Below are positions 25,267-33,466 of a stretch of DNA of 64,000 bases, in pieces. The stretch is from GCA-2683825 sp965662355 (GTDB lineage Bacteria; Planctomycetota; UBA1135; GCA-002686595). A program made the translations under genes and the position numbers. The notes beneath the pieces are model-generated. The model was given only the letters and a program-made list of their open reading frames with translations. It had not been told where the DNA came from and made no database searches. Location of the stretch: NCBI GenBank assembly GCA_965662355.1, contig CBFIHP010000019.1, forward strand, positions 49,828 to 113,827. The letters are read 5' to 3'. Positions within the stretch are counted from its first letter, which is position 1. The number at the start of each line of letters is the position of its first letter.

Positions 25267-26853
25267 ATGAGCACATCCGTCCCCGCCATGACCCCGCCGC
25301 TTCTTTGGCGCAGGAGTGTTTTCTTCGCCGCGGGTACCGCGGTGTTCGTGACGGGGCTCTTCTTCGCCCTCGTCGGCAACGTCAATTTCAATCCGACCGA
25401 GGAAGGCTATCTCTGGTACGGGAGCCTGCGCACGGCCGCCGGCGAAGTGCCGATCCGCGACTTCCAGTCCTACGATCCGGGCCGTTATTACTGGTGCGCC
25501 CTGCTCGGGAACGTGCTCGGCCAAGGTCTGTTGGGTCTGCGCGCCTCGGTCGCGTGTTTCCAGGCGCTCGGGATCTTCTTCGGGCTGCTCGCGGCTCGTC
25601 GCGTGCTGCGCAGCGACTGGGCCATGATCCCGGTGTCGCTGCTCTTTCTGGCCTGGATGTTCCCGCGTCACAAGCTGTTCGAATCGGCGCTGTCCTTGAC
25701 CGCGGTCTTCTTCGCCGTGCGTCTCCTGGAGAAGCCCAACGCGCGCCGTCATTTAGAAGCGGGGATGCTCGCTGGAATCGCCGGTGTGTTCGGTCGCAAC
25801 CACGCGGTCTATTGCGCGCTGGGGATGTTCTGCCTCGCGCTCGCAATGGCGTGGCGTCAGCGCGCGTTGATCCGCCAGGCCCACGTGCCGTCCTATCTCA
25901 CACGCTTCAATTCCCTCGTCTTCGGCATTCTCATCGGGTATTCGCCGATCCTCCTGATGCTGCTCTTCGTGCCGGGCTTTGCCGAGGCCTTCTGGCAGTC
26001 GATCCTGATCCTCTTGAAGCTGGGTGCGAACATTCCGCACCCCTGGCCGTGGCCCTGGGAATACCAATGGTCCGGTCTCGATGCTCTCGGTTGGATCGAG
26101 AACGTGGGTCAGGCTTTTTGGTTCCTGATGCCGTTCGTGGTCTTTCCGATTGGGATCGTGACGTTGCTCCTGACGAAGCCCGAGACTTTCCACCGACGCG
26201 CGCTCTTTCTCGCGGGGAGCATCCTGGGGATGCTCTACATGCACCACGCCTCGGTGCGTTCCGATCCCGCGCACATCGCCCAATCGATCGATCCGCTCTT
26301 GCTCGCGGTTGTCGGTGTACCCGCGGCCTTCGCATGGAGACTCGGCAAGGCCAGGTTCCTCGTGTGGGGGCTCGTGACCCTCTTCACCTTTGGCAGCACC
26401 TCTGCGAACCATCAGCTGCTCTCCCGCCGGCGTTTCCAGGAGCGCCCGCGGCTGGTCGAGCATGTGCTCGCTGGGGACACCATACGCATTGCCCCCGGGC
26501 TCGCCGCCTATTACACGAAGCTCGAGAAAACCGTGCGTGAGCACGTTCCCGAGGGGGAACGGATGTTCTTCGCGCCCTCACGACCGGCTTTCTACGCAAT
26601 CTTCGACAAGATCTCGCCAACGTGGTGGATCTACTTCTTCGTACCGGATCTGGCAGCGGAAACCCAGAACCGTATCGTCGGCAACCTGGCCCAGGTCGAC
26701 TGGATCCTGCTCGTCGACGTGGAGATCGCGAACCAGGAACGCTTCCGTTTCAAGAACACGAGCCGCTTCGTCTGGGACTACCTGCGCCATCAATTCCAGC
26801 GCGTAGCGACTCCCGAGCTTCCGCCGGACCACCTTCTCTTGCACCGCAAATGA
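25267..26853 (+). CDS. Polytopic membrane glycosyltransferase-like protein (GT-C type)
   Basis: A 528-aa inner-membrane protein with about ten hydrophobic segments. Early in the first outside loop it has NPTEEGYLWYG and DFQSYDPGRYYWC, a pattern seen in GT-C enzymes of the ArnT/GT39 kind, where an acidic residue near the first loop is catalytic. The segment PHPWPWPWEYQW (about residue 262) is Trp/Pro-rich. The C-terminal 150 residues are soluble (VPEGERMFFAPSRPAFYAIFD). Its last codon overlaps the ATG of the sulfatase-like lipoprotein (ATGA), so the two are coupled and probably act together in modifying a surface glycan. ATG at 25267 is preferred; a second lies at 25288. Confidence 0.75.
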   Translation: MSTSVPAMTPPLLWRRSVFFAAGTAVFVTGLFFALVGNVNFNPTEEGYLWYGSLRTAAGEVPIRDFQSYDPGRYYWCALLGNVLGQGLLGLRASVACFQALGIFFGLLAARRVLRSDWAMIPVSLLFLAWMFPRHKLFESALSLTAVFFAVRLLEKPNARRHLEAGMLAGIAGVFGRNHAVYCALGMFCLALAMAWRQRALIRQAHVPSYLTRFNSLVFGILIGYSPILLMLLFVPGFAEAFWQSILILLKLGANIPHPWPWPWEYQWSGLDALGWIENVGQAFWFLMPFVVFPIGIVTLLLTKPETFHRRALFLAGSILGMLYMHHASVRSDPAHIAQSIDPLLLAVVGVPAAFAWRLGKARFLVWGLVTLFTFGSTSANHQLLSRRRFQERPRLVEHVLAGDTIRIAPGLAAYYTKLEKTVREHVPEGERMFFAPSRPAFYAIFDKISPTWWIYFFVPDLAAETQNRIVGNLAQVDWILLVDVEIANQERFRFKNTSRFVWDYLRHQFQRVATPELPPDHLLLHRK

Positions 26854-28232
26854 GCCGCATGCGCCCGTATCTCTGCCTCCTGGGAACGCTCTGGCTCGCA
26901 GGCTGTGGTGCCGAGACCGAACGACCCCCGCATCTGATTCTCATCTCGCTCGACACGTTGAATCGCTCGGCCCTGCGGGCCTACGACGAGAACGCCCAGG
27001 AGCTCCCCGCCATCGATGCCTTTTGCTCGGAGAGCCAGCGCTTCGAGCACGCCTACAGCGCGGCTTCGTGGACCCTGCCGGCTCACGGCTCGCTATTCAC
27101 GGGCCTCTACCCGGACCGACATGGAGCGACGGATCGGCGCGTCACTCTTTCGGATGAGGCCGGAACCCTGGCCCAGGGGCTCGCCGCGCGCGGCTACGAG
27201 ACGGTGGGCTTCAACGGGGGCGGGTATCTCTCCGAGGAATATGGAATGGGGCGTGGCTTCGAGTACTACGACAGCCATGTGCGCGACAAGACCGGACCGT
27301 CGGAGACGGGCGCGCAGCTCTTCGAACGGGTGCAGGGATACCTGAAGCAACGCGGTCAGAGCTCCCGCCCGCTTTTTCTGTTCCTGCACAGCTACGCCAT
27401 TCACAACTACTACGACGTACGCCCCGAGATCGCCGAGGACTTTCCGAACACCGAGTTTCTCTCGCGCAAGGAATACATCGACTGCGCGCTGGGTCGCAAG
27501 GATTGCGAACCCCAGACCTGGCGACAGATGAAGCGGCTCTACCGGGCGGAGCTCGACGACTTCGACAGGGCCTTTGCGCGTCTGGTGGAAGCCTTGCGGG
27601 AAGCGGGTGTCTGGGACGATGCTGTGGTGATCTTCATGACCGATCACGGCGAAGGCTTCGAGCCCGATCGCTACCGCAAGCACCACGGAGGAAGACTGCA
27701 CGCGGATCAGGTACACATTCCGCTCCTGGTTCGATTGCCGGAAGGGCGCGGGGCCGAGCTCACCGGGGCCGTTCGCGCACCGGTTTCGATCGTCGATGTC
27801 TTGCCGACCCTGTTCGATTTCGCGGGAGCGCGACCCTACGAGGGGATCGATGGCCGCTCGTTCGCGCCGCTATTGGGTCTCGAGGGCCAGTACGAGTCGC
27901 GTCCGGTGTATGCCATGGAACACTACTTCGCCTGGCAGAAGGGACGTCGTTCTCTGCCAGGCAAGACGATCAGTCAGCTCCCCGTTTCCTCGGCCGTGAT
28001 CGATGATGAGGGGTGGTACATCCGCCATGGAAACGGACGCGAGGAGCTGTTCGACGCCCGGGCCGACTATGAGCAGCGCACCAACCTCGCCCCGGCGGGG
28101 GGCGGGATCGAGGATCTCCGCCGGCTCTTGAAGGAGCGCGCACGCCCGCGAATCCAGACGCCCCTGCGGGTGGTGGCTCCCAAGCTTGACGAGAATCTGA
28201 AGGATCTCGGGTACGTTGGCGACGACGATTGA
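26850..28232 (+). CDS. Sulfatase-like lipoprotein (alkaline phosphatase superfamily)
   Basis: A 460-aa lipoprotein. The signal ends in the lipobox LAGC (Cys about residue 19), so it should sit on the membrane surface. The metal site begins with LILISLDTLN and continues with VVIFMTDHGEGF near residue 265. The nucleophile region reads SWTLPAHGSLFTGLYP; this lacks the CxPxR formylglycine motif of active sulfatases and has Thr where that Cys would be, as in phosphoethanolamine/phosphoglycerol transferases. It may therefore be a phospho- or sulfo-transferase or a phosphodiesterase. It overlaps the membrane glycosyltransferase (ATGA). Confidence 0.85.
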   Translation: MSRMRPYLCLLGTLWLAGCGAETERPPHLILISLDTLNRSALRAYDENAQELPAIDAFCSESQRFEHAYSAASWTLPAHGSLFTGLYPDRHGATDRRVTLSDEAGTLAQGLAARGYETVGFNGGGYLSEEYGMGRGFEYYDSHVRDKTGPSETGAQLFERVQGYLKQRGQSSRPLFLFLHSYAIHNYYDVRPEIAEDFPNTEFLSRKEYIDCALGRKDCEPQTWRQMKRLYRAELDDFDRAFARLVEALREAGVWDDAVVIFMTDHGEGFEPDRYRKHHGGRLHADQVHIPLLVRLPEGRGAELTGAVRAPVSIVDVLPTLFDFAGARPYEGIDGRSFAPLLGLEGQYESRPVYAMEHYFAWQKGRRSLPGKTISQLPVSSAVIDDEGWYIRHGNGREELFDARADYEQRTNLAPAGGGIEDLRRLLKERARPRIQTPLRVVAPKLDENLKDLGYVGDDD

Positions 28233-28249
28233 TGCGTGGGGTCTTCGCG

Positions 28250-29845
28250 TCAGCGGATGTAGCCGAGCCCGCGCAGGCTCTCCTCGACCTTCTCGGGGTC
28301 GAGGTGCTGCTCCGTGTAGCTGTTGACCAGCCGTAGCTTGTAGCTCTCGAGGTACTCGAAGACCTGGGCCTGATCCGGATCCGCCGGGTCGTAGCGATTC
28401 TTCGTTTCCCCCATGTCCGTGGCCAGGTCGTACACCTCGCGGGCCCAGTGGCCGTCGCCGACGTGGCGGATCTTGTGGAAGGTGTCGCCGCGCCGCGCCG
28501 CGACCCAGATCAACTGCGGATCCGAACGTGGGTAGTAGCGCTTGACGTGGCCCCAGCCCTCGAAGAGCTCCATCAAGGGCTGGTTCAAGACCTTCGTGTG
28601 GGACAGTCCGAGCAACTCCGGCGCTTCTTTCTTCCCGAGCAGAGCGTCCGTCAGGTCCTGACCCTGGATCTGCGTTTTCTCCGGCAGCTCGATGTTGCAG
28701 AGGCCCGCCAGGGTCGGATAGAGATCGATCGATCGCGTGACACTTTCGTACTTGCCGGGCGGAATCGTGCCCTTGGGCGGGTGCAAGAGCAGCGGTACGT
28801 TCAGCACTTCGGGTGCGAGTTGTAAACCGTGCCCCCAATGAAAGAGGGCATTGGGGCGCGTCAAGAGCTCGCCGTGGTCCGCGGTGACCGCGATCAGTGC
28901 GTCGTCGTACACGCCCGCCTCACGCAGGGTGTGCATGAAGCGCCCGAAGAGCACATCGAGCAGAGCGATGTCGGTCCGGTAATAAAGCTCGAGGATGCGC
29001 GCCATGCGGCGTTGCTGGCGGTTCGTCAGCCCGAGCCGTTTGACGGCTTCGGGATAGTTCCACTGGAGCTCGAGCCGATTCTCTTCGTAGATCGCGAGCA
29101 GCTCTTCGGTGTCATCGAACTTCGAGGCCTCCATCAAGGTCGGGTGGCGGCGCGCGAAGTTGTCGACCTCGTCGGGGAAGACCTGGCGGTTGTACGCGGC
29201 GTGCGTCACCGTGAAGGCCACCAGGAGCAGCGCCTTGTAGTCCGGGTCTTCCTCGAGGCGCTGCAGGATGCGTTGGAGGTGCGCATCGCCTTCGAAGAGC
29301 CCCTCGCGCACCGACTTCAGCTCGTCGATCTTGCGGATGTTCTCCTCGGGAACTCCCTGCACGTAATTCAGATCGGCGGTGGCCATCTTGTGGCCCTGCC
29401 AGTAGTGCACGTCGTAGCCCGCATCGCCGAAGGCCTCGCTGATCAGGTACAGCTCGTCGTCGAGGACGCGGGGATGCTGATAGACCTGGTGGGCGTCGGC
29501 ATGGGCTCCGGAGAAGATCGAGGCGTAGGCGATACCGGAGACGCCGGCTTCGGTGGTGTGGCGCTGAAAGACCACCGCGTCCTCGCTGAACTTGCCCAGC
29601 GCGGGGGTGTAGGGAACGCGCGGGTCGTAGGGAGCGATGAAGTCCTTGTTCAGCGTGCACGTGGCGTACAAAACGACCAGGCGCGGCTGGGGGATCGGCG
29701 GTTTGCCCGAGCAGCTGGCTGTCAGGAACAGGCTGGCGGCGGCCAGGCAAGCCCCGGTCCAGCGCCTGAATAATCTGGCGCGGGTTCTCTCTTCTCGTCG
29801 CTCCAACGTTTGGCCAAACTCTGCGTACTTCACTCCGGTCGGCAT
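28250..29845 (-). CDS. Sulfatase-like lipoprotein, larger form
   Basis: A 531-aa alkaline-phosphatase-superfamily protein with lipobox LTASC about residue 45, after an unusual charged N-terminal stretch (RREERTRARLFRRW). The metal site starts with LVVLYATCTLN and ends with AVTADHGELLTRP (Asp-His pair) and HWGHG. The nucleophile region is TTEAGVSGIAYASIFSG, again without CxPxR. From LYYRTDIALLDVLFG to RLVNSYTEQ it matches its neighbours in layout. It is convergent with the gene ending at 28232 (17 bp between stops) and divergent from the one starting at 29891. The ATG at 29845 is preferred; GTG and TTG codons just upstream are alternatives. Confidence 0.82.
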   Translation of the reverse strand: MPTGVKYAEFGQTLERREERTRARLFRRWTGACLAAASLFLTASCSGKPPIPQPRLVVLYATCTLNKDFIAPYDPRVPYTPALGKFSEDAVVFQRHTTEAGVSGIAYASIFSGAHADAHQVYQHPRVLDDELYLISEAFGDAGYDVHYWQGHKMATADLNYVQGVPEENIRKIDELKSVREGLFEGDAHLQRILQRLEEDPDYKALLLVAFTVTHAAYNRQVFPDEVDNFARRHPTLMEASKFDDTEELLAIYEENRLELQWNYPEAVKRLGLTNRQQRRMARILELYYRTDIALLDVLFGRFMHTLREAGVYDDALIAVTADHGELLTRPNALFHWGHGLQLAPEVLNVPLLLHPPKGTIPPGKYESVTRSIDLYPTLAGLCNIELPEKTQIQGQDLTDALLGKKEAPELLGLSHTKVLNQPLMELFEGWGHVKRYYPRSDPQLIWVAARRGDTFHKIRHVGDGHWAREVYDLATDMGETKNRYDPADPDQAQVFEYLESYKLRLVNSYTEQHLDPEKVEESLRGLGYIR

Positions 29846-29890
29846 GGGCACGTTCAACGATACGAGCCTCCCTTCCCCGGCGCTAGCATC

Positions 29891-31180
29891 ATGCGAGCTG
29901 TCCTAGCCCTTCTCCTCCTGGTTTCCGTCCAAGGTTGTTCCTCCGGTGCGAATCGGGGGGACCGCCCGAAGAATTTGGTCTTCATCTGCGTGGATACCCT
30001 GCGGAGCGACTTCCTGGGCGCCTACGGTGCGGATCCTTCCAACTCACCGAACCTGGACGCCTTCGCGGCGGAGTCGATCGTCTTCGACAACGCCCACTCC
30101 CACGCTTCGTGGACCCTGCCCTCTTTCGCCTCGGTTCTGACGTCGCTCTACTCCTCAACCCACGGTTGCTGGGACTTCAACAGCCGCTTGTCCGCGGACT
30201 TCGAGACGTTGGTGGAAGTCTTTCAGGCAGCAGGCTTCGAAACCCACGGAGTTGCAAGCCACGTGTACTTCAACGAGGAGTACGGCCTTCAGCAGGGCTT
30301 CGACAGCTTCGATGACGAGCTCGCAAAGAAGCGCACCGAGGGCGGGTGGGTGCAGATCACCTCGCCCAAGGTCACCGAGAAGGCCGAGTCGTGGCTACAG
30401 GCAAAATCCTTCGACTCCAACCCGTTCCTGCTCTGGGTGCACTACTTCGATCCGCACGTGCCCTACCTACCGCACGGCGCCGCGAATCTCGAAGAGGCCC
30501 AGGCGACCCCGGCGATTGCGGCCTACAAGAGCGAGATCCGCTTCACAGACGAGTACGTCGGACGCCTCCTGCAGACTCTCAAGGATGAAGGTCATGCCGA
30601 GGATACCGTCGTCGTGTTCCTGTCCGATCACGGGGAGGCCTTCGGCGAACACCCCGGCATCGAGAAACACTCCTACAGTCTCTACGGAGAAGAGATTCGC
30701 ATCCCCTTGATGATGCGTGTCCCGGGCTTGGCACCACGCCGGGTTCCTGGCTTCGTGCGCAACGTAGATCTCCGACCGACCCTGCTCGAGCTGTTCGGAT
30801 TGAAGCCAAAGAACAAGTACACCACGGGCGTCGATCTACGCGGGGCCATGGAGGGTGCGGACCACACCAGCCCCGCGCTGGTTTCCGAGATCCGTCTCAA
30901 GCAGGGGCACCATACGAATGCGTTGCTTGACGGTCGCTGGAAGCTGATCGAGAACGTTTCGCGTGGTGGGTACGAATTGTATGACCTGGAAGTCGATCCC
31001 GGGGAGCAGAGGGATCTTGTCGGGGAGAGGCCCGAAGTGGTGGAGAGGTTGGGAAAGGAGTTGCGGGAGAGGATCGCGGTGGCGGAGATGTTGAGTCGGA
31101 AGTTTGAAGGTGGGGGAGAGCCCAACTTGACTCCGGAGGAGGTGGAGCACTTGAAAGAGATAGGCTACGGCGGCGATTGA
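29891..31180 (+). CDS. Sulfatase-like lipoprotein
   Basis: A 429-aa lipoprotein with lipobox SVQGC near residue 16. The core motifs are LVFICVDTLRSDFLGAYG (metal-binding Asp), SWTLPSFASVLTSLYSSTHG (nucleophile region without CxPxR) and VVVFLSDHGEAFGEH. The C-terminal domain (GGYELYDLEVDPGEQRDL) is the beta-sheet subdomain of sulfatases. It resembles the gene at 26850 in layout but is not its close copy. Start is the ATG at 29891; the 45-bp gap to the divergent gene should hold both promoters. The substrate is unknown. Confidence 0.85.
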   Translation: MRAVLALLLLVSVQGCSSGANRGDRPKNLVFICVDTLRSDFLGAYGADPSNSPNLDAFAAESIVFDNAHSHASWTLPSFASVLTSLYSSTHGCWDFNSRLSADFETLVEVFQAAGFETHGVASHVYFNEEYGLQQGFDSFDDELAKKRTEGGWVQITSPKVTEKAESWLQAKSFDSNPFLLWVHYFDPHVPYLPHGAANLEEAQATPAIAAYKSEIRFTDEYVGRLLQTLKDEGHAEDTVVVFLSDHGEAFGEHPGIEKHSYSLYGEEIRIPLMMRVPGLAPRRVPGFVRNVDLRPTLLELFGLKPKNKYTTGVDLRGAMEGADHTSPALVSEIRLKQGHHTNALLDGRWKLIENVSRGGYELYDLEVDPGEQRDLVGERPEVVERLGKELRERIAVAEMLSRKFEGGGEPNLTPEEVEHLKEIGYGGD

Positions 31181-31242
31181 AGACGGTACGAGCCGGGAAC
31201 CAGGCGTACCGTTGCGTGGGTTGCGAGCCATCGGTATCGGTT

Positions 31243-31263
31243 CCCCTCCAGGGAAAGGAGGGG
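31243..31263. other. Stem-loop between convergent genes
   Basis: CCCCTCC and GGAGGGG pair perfectly around a seven-base loop in the 141-bp gap between the sulfatase-like gene (stop 31180) and the RecQ gene (stop 31322). There is no T tract on either side, so it is at most a Rho-assisted or 3'-stabilising structure. Confidence 0.35.
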
Positions 31264-31321
31264 GATGAGCATCGAGTTGCGCGAGTCGGAGAGAATCTGT
31301 CGCGGCTCCGTATCAGCCTGG

Positions 31322-33430
31322 TCAGATCATTCCCGACTTGCCCAGCTTCCAGCGGATGCGGGCGATAACGAAGGGCACGATCGAGCCCTTGAAGTCGAGC
31401 TCGCTGCGGAGCACCCGACCCGCCTCCTTCAGGGTTGCCCCGGAACCGACATAGTCGTCGATGAGAAGTAGGTCGCCGGGCGGGAGCTCGACGGCCGTGG
31501 CGCACATACGATTCTTGATGTTCTCGCGACGCTGGTCGTTGTTACGTAACTCACCCTGCCGTGCGGGAGGCTGTGAGGCATAGTCCAGGACATCGACGAA
31601 AGGGACACCGAGCATGGCGGCGATCGACTGGGCTATCGAAGCGCGTTGGTGCCAGGATTGCGAGGGAACGGCGGCGACGGCCGCAAACGACTGTTCTCCA
31701 TGAAGGCCGTCGATCTGTTTGGCGATGGCGCGCTGCAGCTCGTCTGTTACCTCAGGTTGCAGGCGCCCCTTCATGAAGTCCACAAACTCGATCGTTCGCA
31801 ACGTGCCGTCGTAGATCGCGAGTCCTTTTGCCATCGCCGGTCGGCGCACTTCCGGTACGACAACGGGCCGTGACCGTAACCAATCGACAGCCGGGACGCG
31901 CGGTGCCCCGATCCCATCCAGGCTCTCAGGTGTAGGCACACAGCGATCACAGCGGCCGCAGCGTTCGACTTGCTTGTCCCCCAACGCCGAACGCAATGTC
32001 GACATCGCGCAACCGTCGCGATCCCGGGCGTAGGAGAACATGCTCTCAAGTTCGCGGGTCCGCACTTCCAGCTGACGGTGATAGCGCGTCAGATCCGGTG
32101 CGCCTCCGTGACCGGTCAGGCGGTAGACCTGCTTGCGTTTCTCCAGTTCCTTGATGACGAAGCCCTGCTCGATCAATTCGGCGAGCACGACGGATACGCG
32201 CGTCGGATGCAGCCCGCTGCGTGCCTTGATCGTCATCAACCCCGGTGCCGGGTCGGCGCTCTGGATGCTGTCCATGATGCGCGTGAAATCCGAAGGTGTA
32301 GGCTGCGCCGACTGGATGAAATATTCCTGCACAGCGCGATCGCCTTCGTCGAAGAAGAGCACACCCCTGGCCGGATCGCCATCACGCCCGGCTCTACCTA
32401 CTTCTTGATAGTAGGCGGTGATCGATCCAGGCACGTCGACGTGCACGACAAGTCGCACATCGGGCTTGTCGATCCCCATCCCCAGGGCATTCGTCGCCGC
32501 GATCAAGCGTGCCTGGCCACCGATGAACGCCCGTTGCAAGCTACGCTTGCGCTCCGGGGTCAGGCCGGCATGGTACGGGGTCGTCTCGACGCCATTGGCC
32601 GTAAGGTAGCCCGCGACGATCTCTGCCTGTTCGCGTGTTGCACAATAGAGGATTCCGCAGCCGTTGCCTTCCTGCACGACGACGCTGTGCTCGACAACGG
32701 ACAGCAAGCGCTCCAGCTTCGGCGCGAGCCCCCTTACACGCTCGACCTGAAGAGCCAGGTTGGGGCGGTCCATGCCCTGCCGCTGCACGCGCAGGCCAGC
32801 CTCGGACGCGTCTCGATCCCTATTGGCGGGCCCCCCCAGGGATCGCTGTCCTATATGTTCGCAAATGTCAGCCGTCGTGCGCTCATCGGCGGTGGCCGTC
32901 AACGCGAGCACGCGCAGATCGGGATGGCGCTGTGACAACTCCTGCACGGCAGGCAAGATCCGCCGGTATGCCGGGCGAAAGTCGTGCCCCCAGGTCGACA
33001 AGCAGTGCGCCTCATCGATGACAAGCAACGACACGTCGAGCGACGTCACAAACTGAAAGGTCTCGAGGTTGTCGAGCTTCTCCGGAGCCAAGAACAAGAT
33101 GCGCACGGACCCCGCCCGCGCGGCGACCACGACCGCTTCGTTCTCCTCGTCGGTTTGATCGGAGTTCAGCGTTGCGGCCGGAATGTCAAAACGCTCGACG
33201 AGACTCTGAATCTGATCCCGCATCAAGGCGAGCAGGGGCGAAACGACGATGGTCATACCGTCGAGCAGCACAGCCGGCAGCTGATAAAGCAGCGACTTGC
33301 CATGCCCCGTTGGCTGAATGCAAAGCAGATTGCCGCAATCAAGCAACGTTTCAATCGCCTCGCGCTGCCCCGGCCTAAACGAAGCGAAGCCAAACCGTTC
33401 CGAGAGTACGCGATCCACATCCTGGTTCAT
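31322..33430 (-). CDS. RecQ-family DNA helicase with C-terminal phosphoribosyltransferase domain
   Basis: A 702-aa cytoplasmic protein. Residues 1-330 form a RecQ-type helicase: SFRPGQREAIETLLD, Walker A (QPTGHGKSLLYQLP), Walker B as DEAH (VIDEAHCLSTWGHDF), LALTATADERT, and motif VI (QEVGRAGRDGDPA). A zinc-binding segment CGRCDRCVP lies near residue 505. There is no HRDC domain. The C-terminal part (about 540-702) ends in a type I phosphoribosyltransferase fold, with LLLIDDYVGSGATLKEAG as the PRPP loop. RecQ-PRTase fusions occur in scattered bacteria but their role is not established. The ATG at 33430 is used; a GTG at 33457 is also in frame. The gene stands alone between convergent and tandem neighbours. 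Confidence 0.88.
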   Translation of the reverse strand: MNQDVDRVLSERFGFASFRPGQREAIETLLDCGNLLCIQPTGHGKSLLYQLPAVLLDGMTIVVSPLLALMRDQIQSLVERFDIPAATLNSDQTDEENEAVVVAARAGSVRILFLAPEKLDNLETFQFVTSLDVSLLVIDEAHCLSTWGHDFRPAYRRILPAVQELSQRHPDLRVLALTATADERTTADICEHIGQRSLGGPANRDRDASEAGLRVQRQGMDRPNLALQVERVRGLAPKLERLLSVVEHSVVVQEGNGCGILYCATREQAEIVAGYLTANGVETTPYHAGLTPERKRSLQRAFIGGQARLIAATNALGMGIDKPDVRLVVHVDVPGSITAYYQEVGRAGRDGDPARGVLFFDEGDRAVQEYFIQSAQPTPSDFTRIMDSIQSADPAPGLMTIKARSGLHPTRVSVVLAELIEQGFVIKELEKRKQVYRLTGHGGAPDLTRYHRQLEVRTRELESMFSYARDRDGCAMSTLRSALGDKQVERCGRCDRCVPTPESLDGIGAPRVPAVDWLRSRPVVVPEVRRPAMAKGLAIYDGTLRTIEFVDFMKGRLQPEVTDELQRAIAKQIDGLHGEQSFAAVAAVPSQSWHQRASIAQSIAAMLGVPFVDVLDYASQPPARQGELRNNDQRRENIKNRMCATAVELPPGDLLLIDDYVGSGATLKEAGRVLRSELDFKGSIVPFVIARIRWKLGKSGMI

Positions 33431-33466
33431 CCGGTTTCTCGTTCCGCTTTGTATCACTGCTCCGTA

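Noticed and set aside
22910..25276. A 788-aa reading of the methyltransferase gene
   Set aside because: The first 377 residues overlap the SDR gene in another frame and are Arg/Pro-rich noise; the real start is the TTG at 24145.
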